Shown: positions 8,551 to 17,170 of the stretch, in pieces
Layout of the letters: each line of letters opens with the position of its first letter
Numbering within the stretch: the stretch's first letter is position 1
Source: Caldivirga sp. MU80
Lineage (GTDB): Archaea > Thermoproteota > Thermoprotei > Thermoproteales > Thermocladiaceae
Assembly: GCF_001663375.1 (NCBI RefSeq)
Contig: NZ_LCTF01000003.1
Location: 1 to 64,000 of the forward strand
Direction: 5' to 3'
DNA length: 64,000 nt
Made by a program: the position numbers and the translations under genes
The notes under the pieces: generated by a model
The model's input: only the letters and a program-made list of their open reading frames with translations
What the model was told of the DNA's origin: nothing
Databases searched by the model: none

Positions 8551-8651
8551 TACTGGGTTCAACAAGCCGCCACCTAATAACACTTACCGAAACGTAAACT
8601 AAGGGGCTGGTAAGTGAGGGCGATACTATTTAAGGGTTATAAATTCTGTGC

Positions 8652-9185
8652 ATGTTCATGAGTAATGTTGATATATGGGGTTACGTTAAGTTGGGTAACG
8701 TGGTTAGTGTGGCTGCCGCCGTACTAATTCTGGTTGTCCTCTTCGGCGTAGCGTTAATGGGTCTACAGGCAATATTTGCGCAATGGGCGTTGGCCATAAT
8801 GTGGGTTCTATGGTTAATGGGCATAGTGGCCTACGTATTCTATGCCTCAGCCAGGTTAAGGGTAAGGACGCTGATGGTTTATGCGGCACCAGCAGCATTA
8901 GCAATAACCCTAATCGGCCTAGTACTCCTCACTATTCATTCATTCCTCGGGGCGGATCTAATAGTGCTGGGTTACTTCCTAGAACCAATAGCAGGCGTAT
9001 CCCTATACCTAACGCTCCTAGGCATTGAAGGTAGGTTGATTAAAGCTGCAACACACGTGTTCTTCTGGGGAGCCGTGGTGTTCACGGTTGGATTACCTAT
9101 AATACTGGTTAAGGACCCCTACATATCAATAATGGGGGACTTAATTAAGCTAATTGGCCTAGTGATACTCATTATGTTCAAGTAG
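8652..9185 (+). CDS. Multi-pass membrane protein of unknown function
   Basis: A 177-residue, very hydrophobic protein with about six predicted membrane segments (roughly residues 18-38, 43-63, 75-95, 103-122, 133-150 and 155-175), almost no soluble loops and no cysteines or obvious ligand-binding motif. The start could be ATG 8652 or ATG 8658. A TATA-like CTATTTAAG about 26 nt upstream fits either. It is divergent from the C/D sRNA and the MetE-like gene. I do not recognise the family. Confidence 0.6.
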   Translation: MFMSNVDIWGYVKLGNVVSVAAAVLILVVLFGVALMGLQAIFAQWALAIMWVLWLMGIVAYVFYASARLRVRTLMVYAAPAALAITLIGLVLLTIHSFLGADLIVLGYFLEPIAGVSLYLTLLGIEGRLIKAATHVFFWGAVVFTVGLPIILVKDPYISIMGDLIKLIGLVILIMFK

Positions 9186-9240
9186 GGAGGGGATGGCGCG
9201 ATCCCGTTGATTAACAATAATATTTAAACATAGAGAAACG

Positions 9241-9248
9241 CTTAAAAG
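9241..9248 (+). promoter_or_regulatory. TATA-like box of tRNA-Leu(TAA)
   Basis: CTTAAAAG is centred 28 nt before the first base of the tRNA, the expected spacing for an archaeal tRNA promoter. Confidence 0.55.
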
Positions 9249-9272
9249 TTAATCATGCAGTGGAATAGTTAA

Positions 9273-9360
9273 GCGGGGGTGCCCGAGCCTGGTCAAAGGG
9301 GGCGGACTTAAGATCCGTTGGCGTAGGCCTGCGTGGGTTCAAATCCCACCCCCCGCACCA
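9273..9360 (+). tRNA. tRNA-Leu, anticodon TAA
   Basis: An 88-nt class II tRNA without intron. The acceptor stem GCGGGGG (9273-9279) pairs with CCCCCGC, followed by A and an encoded CCA. The anticodon loop is CTTAAGA, giving anticodon TAA (Leu). The long variable arm and the T arm GTGGGTTCAAATCCCAC are clear. It is almost identical to the tRNA-Leu(GAG) near 54.6 kb outside the anticodon arm. Confidence 0.95.
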
Positions 9361-9520
9361 TTTGCAAATGCTACTTCAAGTTTCTTTTCATAAATTTATG
9401 CATGCATTACACAGTAATGACGTATTTATGTAGCTGGTGAAGATAATGTTCATGGTATTATCCAACCCGGTTAACATGGTTTGGATCCACTTTTGTGGGG
9501 TTCCTTAAATTGAGATATGC

Positions 9521-9528
9521 TTATAAAG
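9521..9528 (+). promoter_or_regulatory. TATA-like box of rps13
   Basis: TTATAAAG is centred about 25 nt before the rps13 ATG at 9550. It supports that start over upstream in-frame codons and a leaderless transcript. Confidence 0.6.
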
Positions 9529-9549
9529 GGTGGTTGGTTTAGTTCATTA

Positions 9550-10041
9550 ATGGCTGAGACTGGTCAGGGTAGGCAGATAGTACGTATAGGGGATACTGAC
9601 CTTGATGGGTCTAAGGCTGTTGCCTACGCCTTAGCTAGAATTAAGGGTATCGGTGTATCGACCGCTGTGGCGATATGCAGGAACCTGGGCATTAACCCAC
9701 TGGTTAGGTTGGGTGAGTTAAGTGAGGATATGGTTAGGAAACTTGACTGGAGTATTAGAAACCTACACCAGGTTGCCCCAGGTTGGTTCGTTAATAGGCC
9801 TAAGGACCCTGAGACAGGTAGGAATGTTCACCTGATAGGCGCTGACCTGATACTGGCAGCTAGGAACGACATTGAGAGAGAGAAGCGCATACTCTCATGG
9901 AGGGGCATTAGGCACAACCTAGGTTTAAAGGTTAGGGGGCAGAGGACGAGGACAACGGGTAGGCTTGGGCCAGTTGCCGGCGTTCAACGTAAGAAGACGG
10001 CCGCTAGCGCCGGTGGTGGAGGAGGGGGTGGTCAGGGTTAA
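9550..10041 (+). CDS. rps13: Small-subunit ribosomal protein S13 (uS13)
   Basis: Binds the 16S rRNA head and contacts the large subunit. The N-terminal IVRIGDTDLDGSKAVAYALARIKGIG and the C-terminal WRGIRHNLGLKVRGQRTRTTGR are diagnostic. It ends in a short basic and glycine-rich tail. The reading frame is open from 9517, but ATG 9550 fits both the family N-terminus and the TATA spacing. In many crenarchaea S13 is followed by S4, S11 and polymerase subunit D; here the next gene is a nitrilase, so that cluster is broken. Confidence 0.95.
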   Translation: MAETGQGRQIVRIGDTDLDGSKAVAYALARIKGIGVSTAVAICRNLGINPLVRLGELSEDMVRKLDWSIRNLHQVAPGWFVNRPKDPETGRNVHLIGADLILAARNDIEREKRILSWRGIRHNLGLKVRGQRTRTTGRLGPVAGVQRKKTAASAGGGGGGGQG

Positions 10042-10089
10042 AATGGCCTATTAGCAGTCCTAATAACGCTTATTAACTTCCCTGGTAAG

Positions 10090-10938
10090 ATGCTCATTAT
10101 GCTGAGGATCCACATGCTTCAATACGCGAGTAAATTAGGTGACCCAGAGTACAACATAGGTAGGCTTAGGGATTATGCTAGGAGGAATTGCAGGGGTGAT
10201 GGTAACGAGGTCTTGGTGACCCCTGAACTGTACATACATGGCTACATGTCCAGGGACCTTCACCTACAGTTAGCTGAACCGTTCGATGGCAAAATCGTTA
10301 ATGAGTTGGTTAACATAGCTAGGGAGGGTAGGTGCACCATAATAACGGGCATGTCTGAAAGGGACAAGGACTCTGGCGTTGTGTATAACTCAGCCATAGC
10401 CGTGGGTGAGGGGGGCTTAATTTCACTCTACAGGAAGAGGCATCTACCAAGTTACGGGGTTTTTGATGAGGCCAGGTACTTTGGGGTGGGTAAGGGTGAT
10501 GCGCCGGTTTTCTCAATAAATGGTGTTAAGGTTGGCTTAGCAATATGCTACGACGCCTTCTACCCGGAAATATCCAGGTCTCTCATGCTTAAGGGGGCTA
10601 AGGTCCAGTTCTACATAAGCGCTGCACCGGATATGTCTAGGACCCACTTTGAAACCTTTATTAGGGCTAGGGCCATGGAGAACGTGTCCTACGTTGTCTA
10701 CGTTAACACGGTGGGCCAGTACGATGGCTTAGGCTTCTTTGGTGGAAGCTTCATCGTTGACCCACTGGGTGAGGTTATTGCTAAGGCTAAGTACTATGAG
10801 GAGGATGTCGTGGTGGCTGAGATAGACCCCAACCTTGTTGATAACTTTAGGTCGATTAGGCCAATACTTAAGGATTACACGCTTGATGATGTAAGGTACC
10901 TGTACAGGAACTACAAATCAACGTATAGGGCATATTAA
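10090..10938 (+). CDS. Nitrilase-superfamily carbon-nitrogen hydrolase
   Basis: A 282-residue C-N hydrolase with the Glu-Lys-Cys triad in place: Glu in VTPELYIHGY, Lys in LYRKRHLPSYGVF, and the nucleophile Cys in LAICYDAFYPE. Candidate reactions in the family include amidase, N-carbamoyl-amine hydrolase and omega-amidase; the sequence alone does not choose between them. GFFGGSFIVDPLGEVIAKA is the usual C-terminal family block. The start may be ATG 10090 or ATG 10099. It lies 48 nt after rps13 on the same strand and may share its transcript. Confidence 0.85.
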   Translation: MLIMLRIHMLQYASKLGDPEYNIGRLRDYARRNCRGDGNEVLVTPELYIHGYMSRDLHLQLAEPFDGKIVNELVNIAREGRCTIITGMSERDKDSGVVYNSAIAVGEGGLISLYRKRHLPSYGVFDEARYFGVGKGDAPVFSINGVKVGLAICYDAFYPEISRSLMLKGAKVQFYISAAPDMSRTHFETFIRARAMENVSYVVYVNTVGQYDGLGFFGGSFIVDPLGEVIAKAKYYEEDVVVAEIDPNLVDNFRSIRPILKDYTLDDVRYLYRNYKSTYRAY

Positions 10939-10994
10939 ACACCGATAACCGCGGAAAAATATAAAAACATACATCACGCATTCAATGGTTAGAT

Positions 10995-11900
10995 ATGGCC
11001 CTTGAAGCAGCATTGCCTAGGGAGGTTACTGATGCATTGGGATTAGTCATTAATGAACTTGATGGCTTGCTTAGGGGTGTTAATATGTCGTCTAACCTTA
11101 GGGAGTCCGCAATGCACTACATACGTAATAAAGGTAAGATGATTAGGCCCCTACTAACCCTAATAACCACGTATACGTTGGGTGGTAATGTTAACGATGC
11201 CGTTAACCCAGCCATAGCAGTAGAGCTAATACACATGGCCACCCTACTCCAGGATGATATAATAGACGGTCACCTGGTTAGGAGGGGATCTGAAACACCA
11301 TTTAAGAGGTACGGCACAGAATACACCATATTAGCAAGCGACCTGCTTATAGCTAAGGCTATAGAGTACTCACTTAAGTCCAGGACCATGAAGGTGACCA
11401 TGGAGCTCACCAACGCGGCCTTAAGGTTAGCCATAGGCCAGTCCTATGAGCTTGAATACAAGTTAAACGGCAAGATCAATATGGACATTTACATGAGGAT
11501 AATTGAGAATAAGACCGCGTCCCTAATAGCCGCCGCAATAGCCCTAGGTGGCTACGTGGCTAATGTTAATGATGACGTCACTAGCCTACTTAGGCTACTT
11601 GGGGAGAAGCTTGGGGTTGCCTACCAAATAAGAGATGATATAATAGATTACCTTAATCTTGATAAGGATAATCCAAGCGGCCTAAGAAGCGTTGATGTTA
11701 ACATAATTGACGCATTGAAGGTGGAGGGCTCCAGCAACCCACTTGGGGATGCGGTTAACTTGTTTATGAGTTACATAAGTGAGGCTGAGGCCACGGCGGC
11801 GGCTATACGGGGCAGCTCCGTGTTCATGGGTATTATTAATTATCTTAAGCATCCTATAATTGAAATTAAGGAAAAAGGCACTGGGTTTAAGAGTACTTAG
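10995..11900 (+). CDS. Short-chain polyprenyl diphosphate synthase (GGPP/FPP type)
   Basis: Condenses isopentenyl diphosphate with allylic diphosphates to make the C20 (or longer) chains of archaeal lipids. The first Asp-rich motif is in LLQDDIIDGHLVRRG and the second in YQIRDDIIDYLN; GKMIRPLLTL provides the IPP-binding Lys/Arg. Length is 301 residues, normal for the family. Residues just before the first motif (VELIHMATLL) lack bulky aromatics, which in this family usually means a product of C20 or longer. An AT-rich stretch around 10957-10967 could be its promoter. Confidence 0.88.
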   Translation: MALEAALPREVTDALGLVINELDGLLRGVNMSSNLRESAMHYIRNKGKMIRPLLTLITTYTLGGNVNDAVNPAIAVELIHMATLLQDDIIDGHLVRRGSETPFKRYGTEYTILASDLLIAKAIEYSLKSRTMKVTMELTNAALRLAIGQSYELEYKLNGKINMDIYMRIIENKTASLIAAAIALGGYVANVNDDVTSLLRLLGEKLGVAYQIRDDIIDYLNLDKDNPSGLRSVDVNIIDALKVEGSSNPLGDAVNLFMSYISEAEATAAAIRGSSVFMGIINYLKHPIIEIKEKGTGFKST

Positions 11901-11916
11901 GATTTTTAATACATCC

Positions 11917-14592
11917 CTAGTATTCAGCGACCTTAGGCGCCCTGCCGAGTATCTTAAGCGATTCCTGGGCGGCAACAAGCCTAGCCACTGGGACTCTGTA
12001 CGGTGATGCACTGAAGTAGTCCAAGCCTCTGCCAACCACCTCTGCGAGTATCCTAATGGAGTCTGCGTCACCACCATGCTCACCGCATATACCGACCTCA
12101 ATATCCGGCTTAACGCTCCTAGCTAAATCCACAGCTATCTTCATCAACTTAGCTACACCGTCACGATCAATAGTTACGAATGGATCATAGGGTAGTATGC
12201 CTAGGCCGAGGTACTGGCTCATGAACTTGTTCTCCACGTCATCCCTACTGAAGCTGAAGACCGCCTGCGTTAGGTCATTAGTGCCGAAGCTCATGAAGTC
12301 CACGACCTTGGCTATCCTATCGGCCGTTAGGCAGGCCCTAACGGTCTCCATCATTGTGCCAACCTTAAACTCCACACGGTCACCATACCTCTTAAACACG
12401 TCCTCGGCGGTTGGCTTAACGACGTTGTTTATGATGTATTCAAGCTCCTTGTACTCGGAAACCTGAGGTATCATTATCTGGACCTGTATGCTCTTACCCC
12501 TCTTCTTGAGTTCAAGGGCAGCCTCAAGTATAGCTCTAACCTGGGCTGCGTAAATGTCTGGGAAGGTTATGCCTAGCCTAACACCCCTATGACCCATCAT
12601 CGGGTTAGCCTCCATTAAAGCCTTAACCCTGGCCAGTAGGGACTCTTTCTCAACGTCAGGTCTACCCAGGGCCCTCGCCTTGGTTACATCAGCCACGAGC
12701 TCCTCTATGTTAGGTAGGAATTCGTGAAGCGGTGGGTCGAAAAGCCTAACGGTGACTGGGTAACCCTCCATTATTTCGAATATCTCCTCGAAGTCCCTCC
12801 TCATTAACTCTGCCAGCTTGTTTAAGGCATCTCTCCTCTCATCTGCGTTGGCGGACAGTATCACGCTCCTGAATAACTCAAGCCTACCAGGCGCCCTAAA
12901 CATCCTCTCAGTCCTAAGTAGGCCGATTCCCTTAGCCCCAAACCTCCTGGCTATGGATGCGTCCTCGGGTGTATCCGCATTAGCCTTAACCCCGAACACG
13001 GACACTGAGTCAGCCATGTTAAGTAGCTCGTAGAATTCGGGTGGCAGCTTCGGCTCGATGGTTGGGACCTGGCCGATGTAGACGTTGCCGGTGAAGCCAT
13101 CTATGGTGACCCAGTCACCCTCCTTAATAACTGCATCACCTGCCCTAGCAGTCCTCGTGGAGTAGTCTATCTTAAGGCCCTCCGCCCCCACCACGGCTGG
13201 CCTACCTATTGCCCTAGCCACCACTGCGGCGTGGCTTGTTGCACCACCCCTACTGGTCAGTATGCCCACTGAGGCATAGAATCCATGCACATCATCTGGC
13301 TTAGTCTCCTCCCTAACCAGAATAACCCTCTTACCTGCCTTAGCCCACTCCACGGCTGAATCTGGGTCAAAGACCGCCTGCCCACTCACGGCACCTGGTG
13401 ATGCGGCTATGCCCTTGGCTATTGGCTTAGGCGCCTTGGCCTCATCAATCCTTGGGTAAAGGACCTGCAGTATGTGCTGGGGTTTAATGGTCATGACAGC
13501 CTCCTCCTTGGTCATCCAACCCTGCTTAACCATATCAACGGCAACCTTAATCATGGCCAGTGGGTTCATCTTGGCGTTCCTGGTTTGCAGGAACCAGAGC
13601 TTACCCTTCTCAATAGTGAACTCCACGTCCTGTACAGCCTTCTTAGTCCTCTCAATGAGCTTAACCCCATTGTAGAGCTGCTCATAAACCTCAGGCATCT
13701 CCTTCTTAAGCTCTGAAATCGGCTTAGGCGTCCTAATACCGGCTACAACATCCTCACCCTGGGCATAGGGTAGGTACTCCCCGTAAAGTTCATCCTCACC
13801 TGTGGCTGGGTTCCTTGAGAAGACTACGCCTGTGGCTGACCTCCAATCAGCATTGCCGAAGACCATGGTGACCACTGATGCAGCCGTGCAGTCAGCTATG
13901 TCGGGGGTTATCTTATTCGCCTCCCTGTAGAACCTAGCCCTCGGTGAGTTCCATGACTTAAAGACCGCCTCTATTGATAGCCTTAACTGCTCCCATGGAT
14001 CATCAATAATCTTACCCACCCTCCTTAGGTAAACTTGCTTATAAATCTCAACAAGCTCCTTAAGGCCCTGTAGTGGTATTTCAGGGTCCTCCTTGACGCC
14101 GTACTTCCTCTTAATCTCGTCAAGCGGCTTGTTAAACTCCTCCTCAGGTATCCCAAGCACTATCCTTCCGAACATCGCCAGGAATCTCCTGTATGCATCG
14201 TATGCGGCGTGCTCGCTCCCTATGAACCTTATGAAGCCCTGCAGGGTCCTATCGTTCAAACCGACGTTAAGCACCGTATCCATCATGCCTGGCATTGAAA
14301 CCGCTGCACCAGACCTGACACTGACCAGTAGTGGGTTATCCTCACCGCCGAATTTCCTACCTGTCTTAGCCTCAAGGTACCTTACACCCTCAATAACCTC
14401 ATCCATTAGCCCCTCCGGCAGCTTCTCACCAACCCTATAATACTCCCTACAGGCCACTGTGGTTATCGTGAAGCCTGGAGGTACCGGTAGGCCCAACCTA
14501 GTCATTAATACGAGGCTTGTTGCCTTACCCCCAAGGAGCTTAACATCATCTGGGTTTGCCTCCTCAAACGTTAGCACGTACTTCCTAGCCAT
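11917..14592 (-). CDS. ppdK: Pyruvate, phosphate dikinase
   Basis: Interconverts pyruvate + ATP + Pi and PEP + AMP + PPi, a reversible step at the bottom of glycolysis. The 891 residues show the N-terminal nucleotide domain (GGKATSLVLMTRLGLPVPPGF, SVRSGAAVSMPGMMDTVLN), the swivelling phosphohistidine domain (LTSRGGATSHAAVVARAIGRPAVVG) and the C-terminal TIM barrel (ETVRACLTADRIA, SFGTNDLTQ, GICGEHGGD). A TATA-like TTTTTAAA lies about 25 nt before the ATG at 14592. It is convergent with the prenyl synthase gene, only 16 nt away. Confidence 0.96.
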   Translation of the reverse strand: MARKYVLTFEEANPDDVKLLGGKATSLVLMTRLGLPVPPGFTITTVACREYYRVGEKLPEGLMDEVIEGVRYLEAKTGRKFGGEDNPLLVSVRSGAAVSMPGMMDTVLNVGLNDRTLQGFIRFIGSEHAAYDAYRRFLAMFGRIVLGIPEEEFNKPLDEIKRKYGVKEDPEIPLQGLKELVEIYKQVYLRRVGKIIDDPWEQLRLSIEAVFKSWNSPRARFYREANKITPDIADCTAASVVTMVFGNADWRSATGVVFSRNPATGEDELYGEYLPYAQGEDVVAGIRTPKPISELKKEMPEVYEQLYNGVKLIERTKKAVQDVEFTIEKGKLWFLQTRNAKMNPLAMIKVAVDMVKQGWMTKEEAVMTIKPQHILQVLYPRIDEAKAPKPIAKGIAASPGAVSGQAVFDPDSAVEWAKAGKRVILVREETKPDDVHGFYASVGILTSRGGATSHAAVVARAIGRPAVVGAEGLKIDYSTRTARAGDAVIKEGDWVTIDGFTGNVYIGQVPTIEPKLPPEFYELLNMADSVSVFGVKANADTPEDASIARRFGAKGIGLLRTERMFRAPGRLELFRSVILSANADERRDALNKLAELMRRDFEEIFEIMEGYPVTVRLFDPPLHEFLPNIEELVADVTKARALGRPDVEKESLLARVKALMEANPMMGHRGVRLGITFPDIYAAQVRAILEAALELKKRGKSIQVQIMIPQVSEYKELEYIINNVVKPTAEDVFKRYGDRVEFKVGTMMETVRACLTADRIAKVVDFMSFGTNDLTQAVFSFSRDDVENKFMSQYLGLGILPYDPFVTIDRDGVAKLMKIAVDLARSVKPDIEVGICGEHGGDADSIRILAEVVGRGLDYFSASPYRVPVARLVAAQESLKILGRAPKVAEY

Positions 14593-14738
14593 CGCCCCTC
14601 ACTTAACTTAATCTTTTTAAACATTACTCCCTTTAAAGAGATTTTAAACAAAATATTGTACTTAATCATTAGCGGCAGTAATACGTTTACTTCAATGCCG
14701 TGAATATACATCGATTTAAGTATTTATCAATATGCTAA

Positions 14739-14780
14739 GTGAAATGATGAAAAAGCAACGCGTGTGGATCATCACTTCAC
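14739..14780. repeat. Imperfect inverted repeat at the rio1 3' end
   Basis: GTGAAATGATGA (14739-14750) and TCATCACTTCAC (14769-14780) form a 12-bp stem with one mismatch and an 18-nt loop. It spans the rio1 stop codon and could act as a transcript 3'-end structure. The ATGATGA within it looks like a box C, but no box D follows, so I do not call an sRNA. Confidence 0.4.
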
Positions 14781-15658
14781 ACATTAAATTTAAGGTAACT
14801 TAACAAGTCCTCACCATCAATCATTAACCTGCCATCAATGAACTCATACCTTCCCCTACTCCTCCTAATCAACGCATTAACCAACTCCCCCTCATCTATG
14901 GTCAATGCACCCAGCCTATCAAAAAACCTGTTTATGGTCCTAATATCCCTGGTCAGCAACTCTACTAGGTTTGGGTGTGAGGCGTCAACAGCTGACCCCC
15001 AGTCTATTATGAACAGTTTATTGTTCCAATTCAGGATGTTGTATTCGCTTAAATCTGCGTGAATGAGCCTACCGGCTATGAAGGCCTTCTCCACGTTAAG
15101 AACCACGTCAATGTAAGCCGCCTGCGCATCCTCCGGGGGCGCATCCTTTAGGGTTGGTGCGGGTACACCTTCATCGCCTATGAACTCCATGACAAGTATG
15201 TTGCTGTAGAAGGCTATTGGCTTAGGTACCGTGACCATGGCATCATAGGCCCTCTTCATGTTCCTAAACTCCTTCCTACACCACATACTGGCAAACTTAA
15301 ATGGGTTACTTGGCTTACGGGTAAACCTCCTATCACCCATTATGTAGGGGTCCCTATTAATGAACCTGTTGGCTAGTGTGTAGTAAACCTTAAGCGCAAT
15401 GTCCCTACCATCATAGTCCTTACCCCATATTACCTTAGCCTCCTTACCCTGTGCAATTGGACCATAAACCTCAAGTACAATCCTCCTGTTCATTAACTCG
15501 TAAAGGGCCTTAAGGGTGTATTCGTTGAAAACATCATCAACTAGCTTAAGCTGGTCAATATCCTTTATCCTAAACCTCCTCTTCTCAATCCTATCCCTCT
15601 CAATCCTGGTTTCATCATTAGGCACAGGGTTAAGTTCATGCAGGACGTTAATAAGCAT
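14777..15658 (-). CDS. rio1: RIO1-type serine/threonine protein kinase/ATPase
   Basis: An atypical kinase for late maturation of the small ribosomal subunit. The P-loop-like GPIAQGKEAKVIWG, the lysine in IALKVY, the catalytic loop HADLSEYNIL and the metal-binding IIDWGSAV are the RIO1 pattern. The canonical STGKEA is AQGKEA here. Length 293 residues, with an N-terminal basic helical segment (about residues 15-35) usual in archaeal Rio1. In this window it is separated from the Dim2-like KH gene by 8 kb. Confidence 0.9.
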   Translation of the reverse strand: MLINVLHELNPVPNDETRIERDRIEKRRFRIKDIDQLKLVDDVFNEYTLKALYELMNRRIVLEVYGPIAQGKEAKVIWGKDYDGRDIALKVYYTLANRFINRDPYIMGDRRFTRKPSNPFKFASMWCRKEFRNMKRAYDAMVTVPKPIAFYSNILVMEFIGDEGVPAPTLKDAPPEDAQAAYIDVVLNVEKAFIAGRLIHADLSEYNILNWNNKLFIIDWGSAVDASHPNLVELLTRDIRTINRFFDRLGALTIDEGELVNALIRRSRGRYEFIDGRLMIDGEDLLSYLKFNV

Positions 15659-15732
15659 TTACCTCCTGTTATCCCACGTACCTAGCTCAAGGTAAGAACG
15701 CGCCTTAAGCTCTACTTCAACTATCTAAGTGC

Positions 15733-17061
15733 TTAATAAAACCCTAGCAATCTAATTAGTTTAAATAACCTTAATAGCCATGCCATGAACAATACATGAG
15801 CAGTAACCCCCTTAGTTGAACCACCCTGGGCATTATCCTTAACTAGACTTCCATTAAACAGTTTAATGGGTACGTCTAAGTTACCTACCTGGATTTCGCA
15901 CCCAGCATAGTTAACCCCCTGGGTTAGTAGACCATTAAGTGGAGTTGCCAGTATTTTGGTTAGGTTATAGAAGTCGTAGCTGATTAAGAAGCCGCCAAGC
16001 AGTAATGATCCGTTGATTAAGGTTAAGCCGGTGGCTTGGGAGGTCTCGTTGAAGAGTGTGATTGGTGTGAAGGTGCCGTATGCTGGATTCTCAAATTGAA
16101 ACACAACACTTAGCCCGTAGCTTAATGGCAGGCATGATGGGTTAATTAAAGTACCATTGGGGTATAGTATCAGTGGTGTATAGTAGGTTAAGGGGCCCAG
16201 TGGAGCTAACCTAGGCACACTGAATATGTCGTAACCGTAGTCAGTTTCATTACCCAACACGTAATTGACACCAGCCGTTGCGGAGTAGGCGGTGGTATAA
16301 TTAACGTACTGATTCAATTCCACAGTGAAGTACCTTAGGTATAATGGGAACTCCCCCTGCTCATTAATCTCAGGAGGGAGCGGCATAACCCTACTACTGG
16401 TGTTTAGGTCATTACCAAACCAGGTGTAGAACGTAACCACGCCAGGTAGGGGGACGACGTAGTGGAGTGAGCCCTCGTAGAGATAGTGGTGCCATAGGCT
16501 GTACCTGTAGCCATTATACATCAGCAGGTAGCCCCCGGGCACCGTTAAGTTGCCTAAAACCTCACCCAGGGTCTCGTAGCCTGTTTCAAAGGCGTACACG
16601 GTGTAGTTGAGGCCATTAATGTGTGTGGTGATTAATACGAACCACCTGGCCTTAAGCGTAAGCGGGTTCTGCAACCCACCGTTAAGGGGGTAGGTTACGT
16701 TGAGGATCCACCTAACACCCCCAGTACTATTACTGAGTGATGTTGACTTAAGCACAATGGGGTAGGATGTTGGGGTGGCGTTGGTTATCACCAGGGTGAA
16801 GCTTAGGTTGGCGGCCCCAATCCAAGGGGCTGTGGCATTCTCCTCACTAACCAGTTCACTGTAGGTTAACGGTTCACTAAGCCTAAGGGACTCCACGTAG
16901 GATAAGGATGGCTCTGAGTGGGCGAGGTTCATTGACACAGCGTAGGATTTAGTAACGTAAACCGGTGGCGTAGGTGAAGAGGGGACGTAAACCCCTAGGC
17001 CAATTAAGGATACTAACGAAAGCATGGCCACCATTAATATGCCTAATGCCACCAATCTCAT
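15733..17061 (-). CDS. Secreted, heavily sequon-bearing protein of unknown function
   Basis: Begins with a clear signal-type segment (MRLVALGILMVAMLSLVSLIGLGVYV) followed by PSSPTPP. The roughly 400-residue exterior part is rich in aromatic residues, Ser, Thr and Asn, with about fifteen N-x-S/T sequons (for example NATAP, NLSF, NVTY, NYTT), suggesting N-glycosylation. The C-terminus has an amphipathic stretch (AHVLFMAWLLRLFKLIRLLGFY) that could bind the membrane. There are few cysteines and no protease or S-layer motif I can name. It resembles large surface proteins of acidophilic crenarchaea only in general composition. Confidence 0.65.
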   Translation of the reverse strand: MRLVALGILMVAMLSLVSLIGLGVYVPSSPTPPVYVTKSYAVSMNLAHSEPSLSYVESLRLSEPLTYSELVSEENATAPWIGAANLSFTLVITNATPTSYPIVLKSTSLSNSTGGVRWILNVTYPLNGGLQNPLTLKARWFVLITTHINGLNYTVYAFETGYETLGEVLGNLTVPGGYLLMYNGYRYSLWHHYLYEGSLHYVVPLPGVVTFYTWFGNDLNTSSRVMPLPPEINEQGEFPLYLRYFTVELNQYVNYTTAYSATAGVNYVLGNETDYGYDIFSVPRLAPLGPLTYYTPLILYPNGTLINPSCLPLSYGLSVVFQFENPAYGTFTPITLFNETSQATGLTLINGSLLLGGFLISYDFYNLTKILATPLNGLLTQGVNYAGCEIQVGNLDVPIKLFNGSLVKDNAQGGSTKGVTAHVLFMAWLLRLFKLIRLLGFY

Positions 17062-17142
17062 AGCCTACCACCCAGATCAGCATCATAAACATAGATAAAC
17101 CTTTCCCTATTCGAATGCCCTTGTGGTGAAGCGCAGAAGCGA

Positions 17143-17149
17143 TTTAAAT
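17143..17149 (+). promoter_or_regulatory. TATA-like box of the aldo/keto reductase pseudogene
   Basis: TTTAAAT is centred 25 nt before ATG 17171. The promoter is intact although the gene downstream is broken. Confidence 0.5.
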
Positions 17150-17170
17150 TCAACTGTACGGTGAGACTTA

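Noticed and set aside
14739-14780. Possible C/D sRNA at ATGATGA (14744-14750) with a TATA-like site upstream
   Set aside because: No box D or D' (CTGA) follows at any reasonable distance; kept only as a hairpin.
15733-17061. Thermopsin-family protease for the secreted protein
   Set aside because: General composition is similar, but I could not match the thermopsin conserved blocks.
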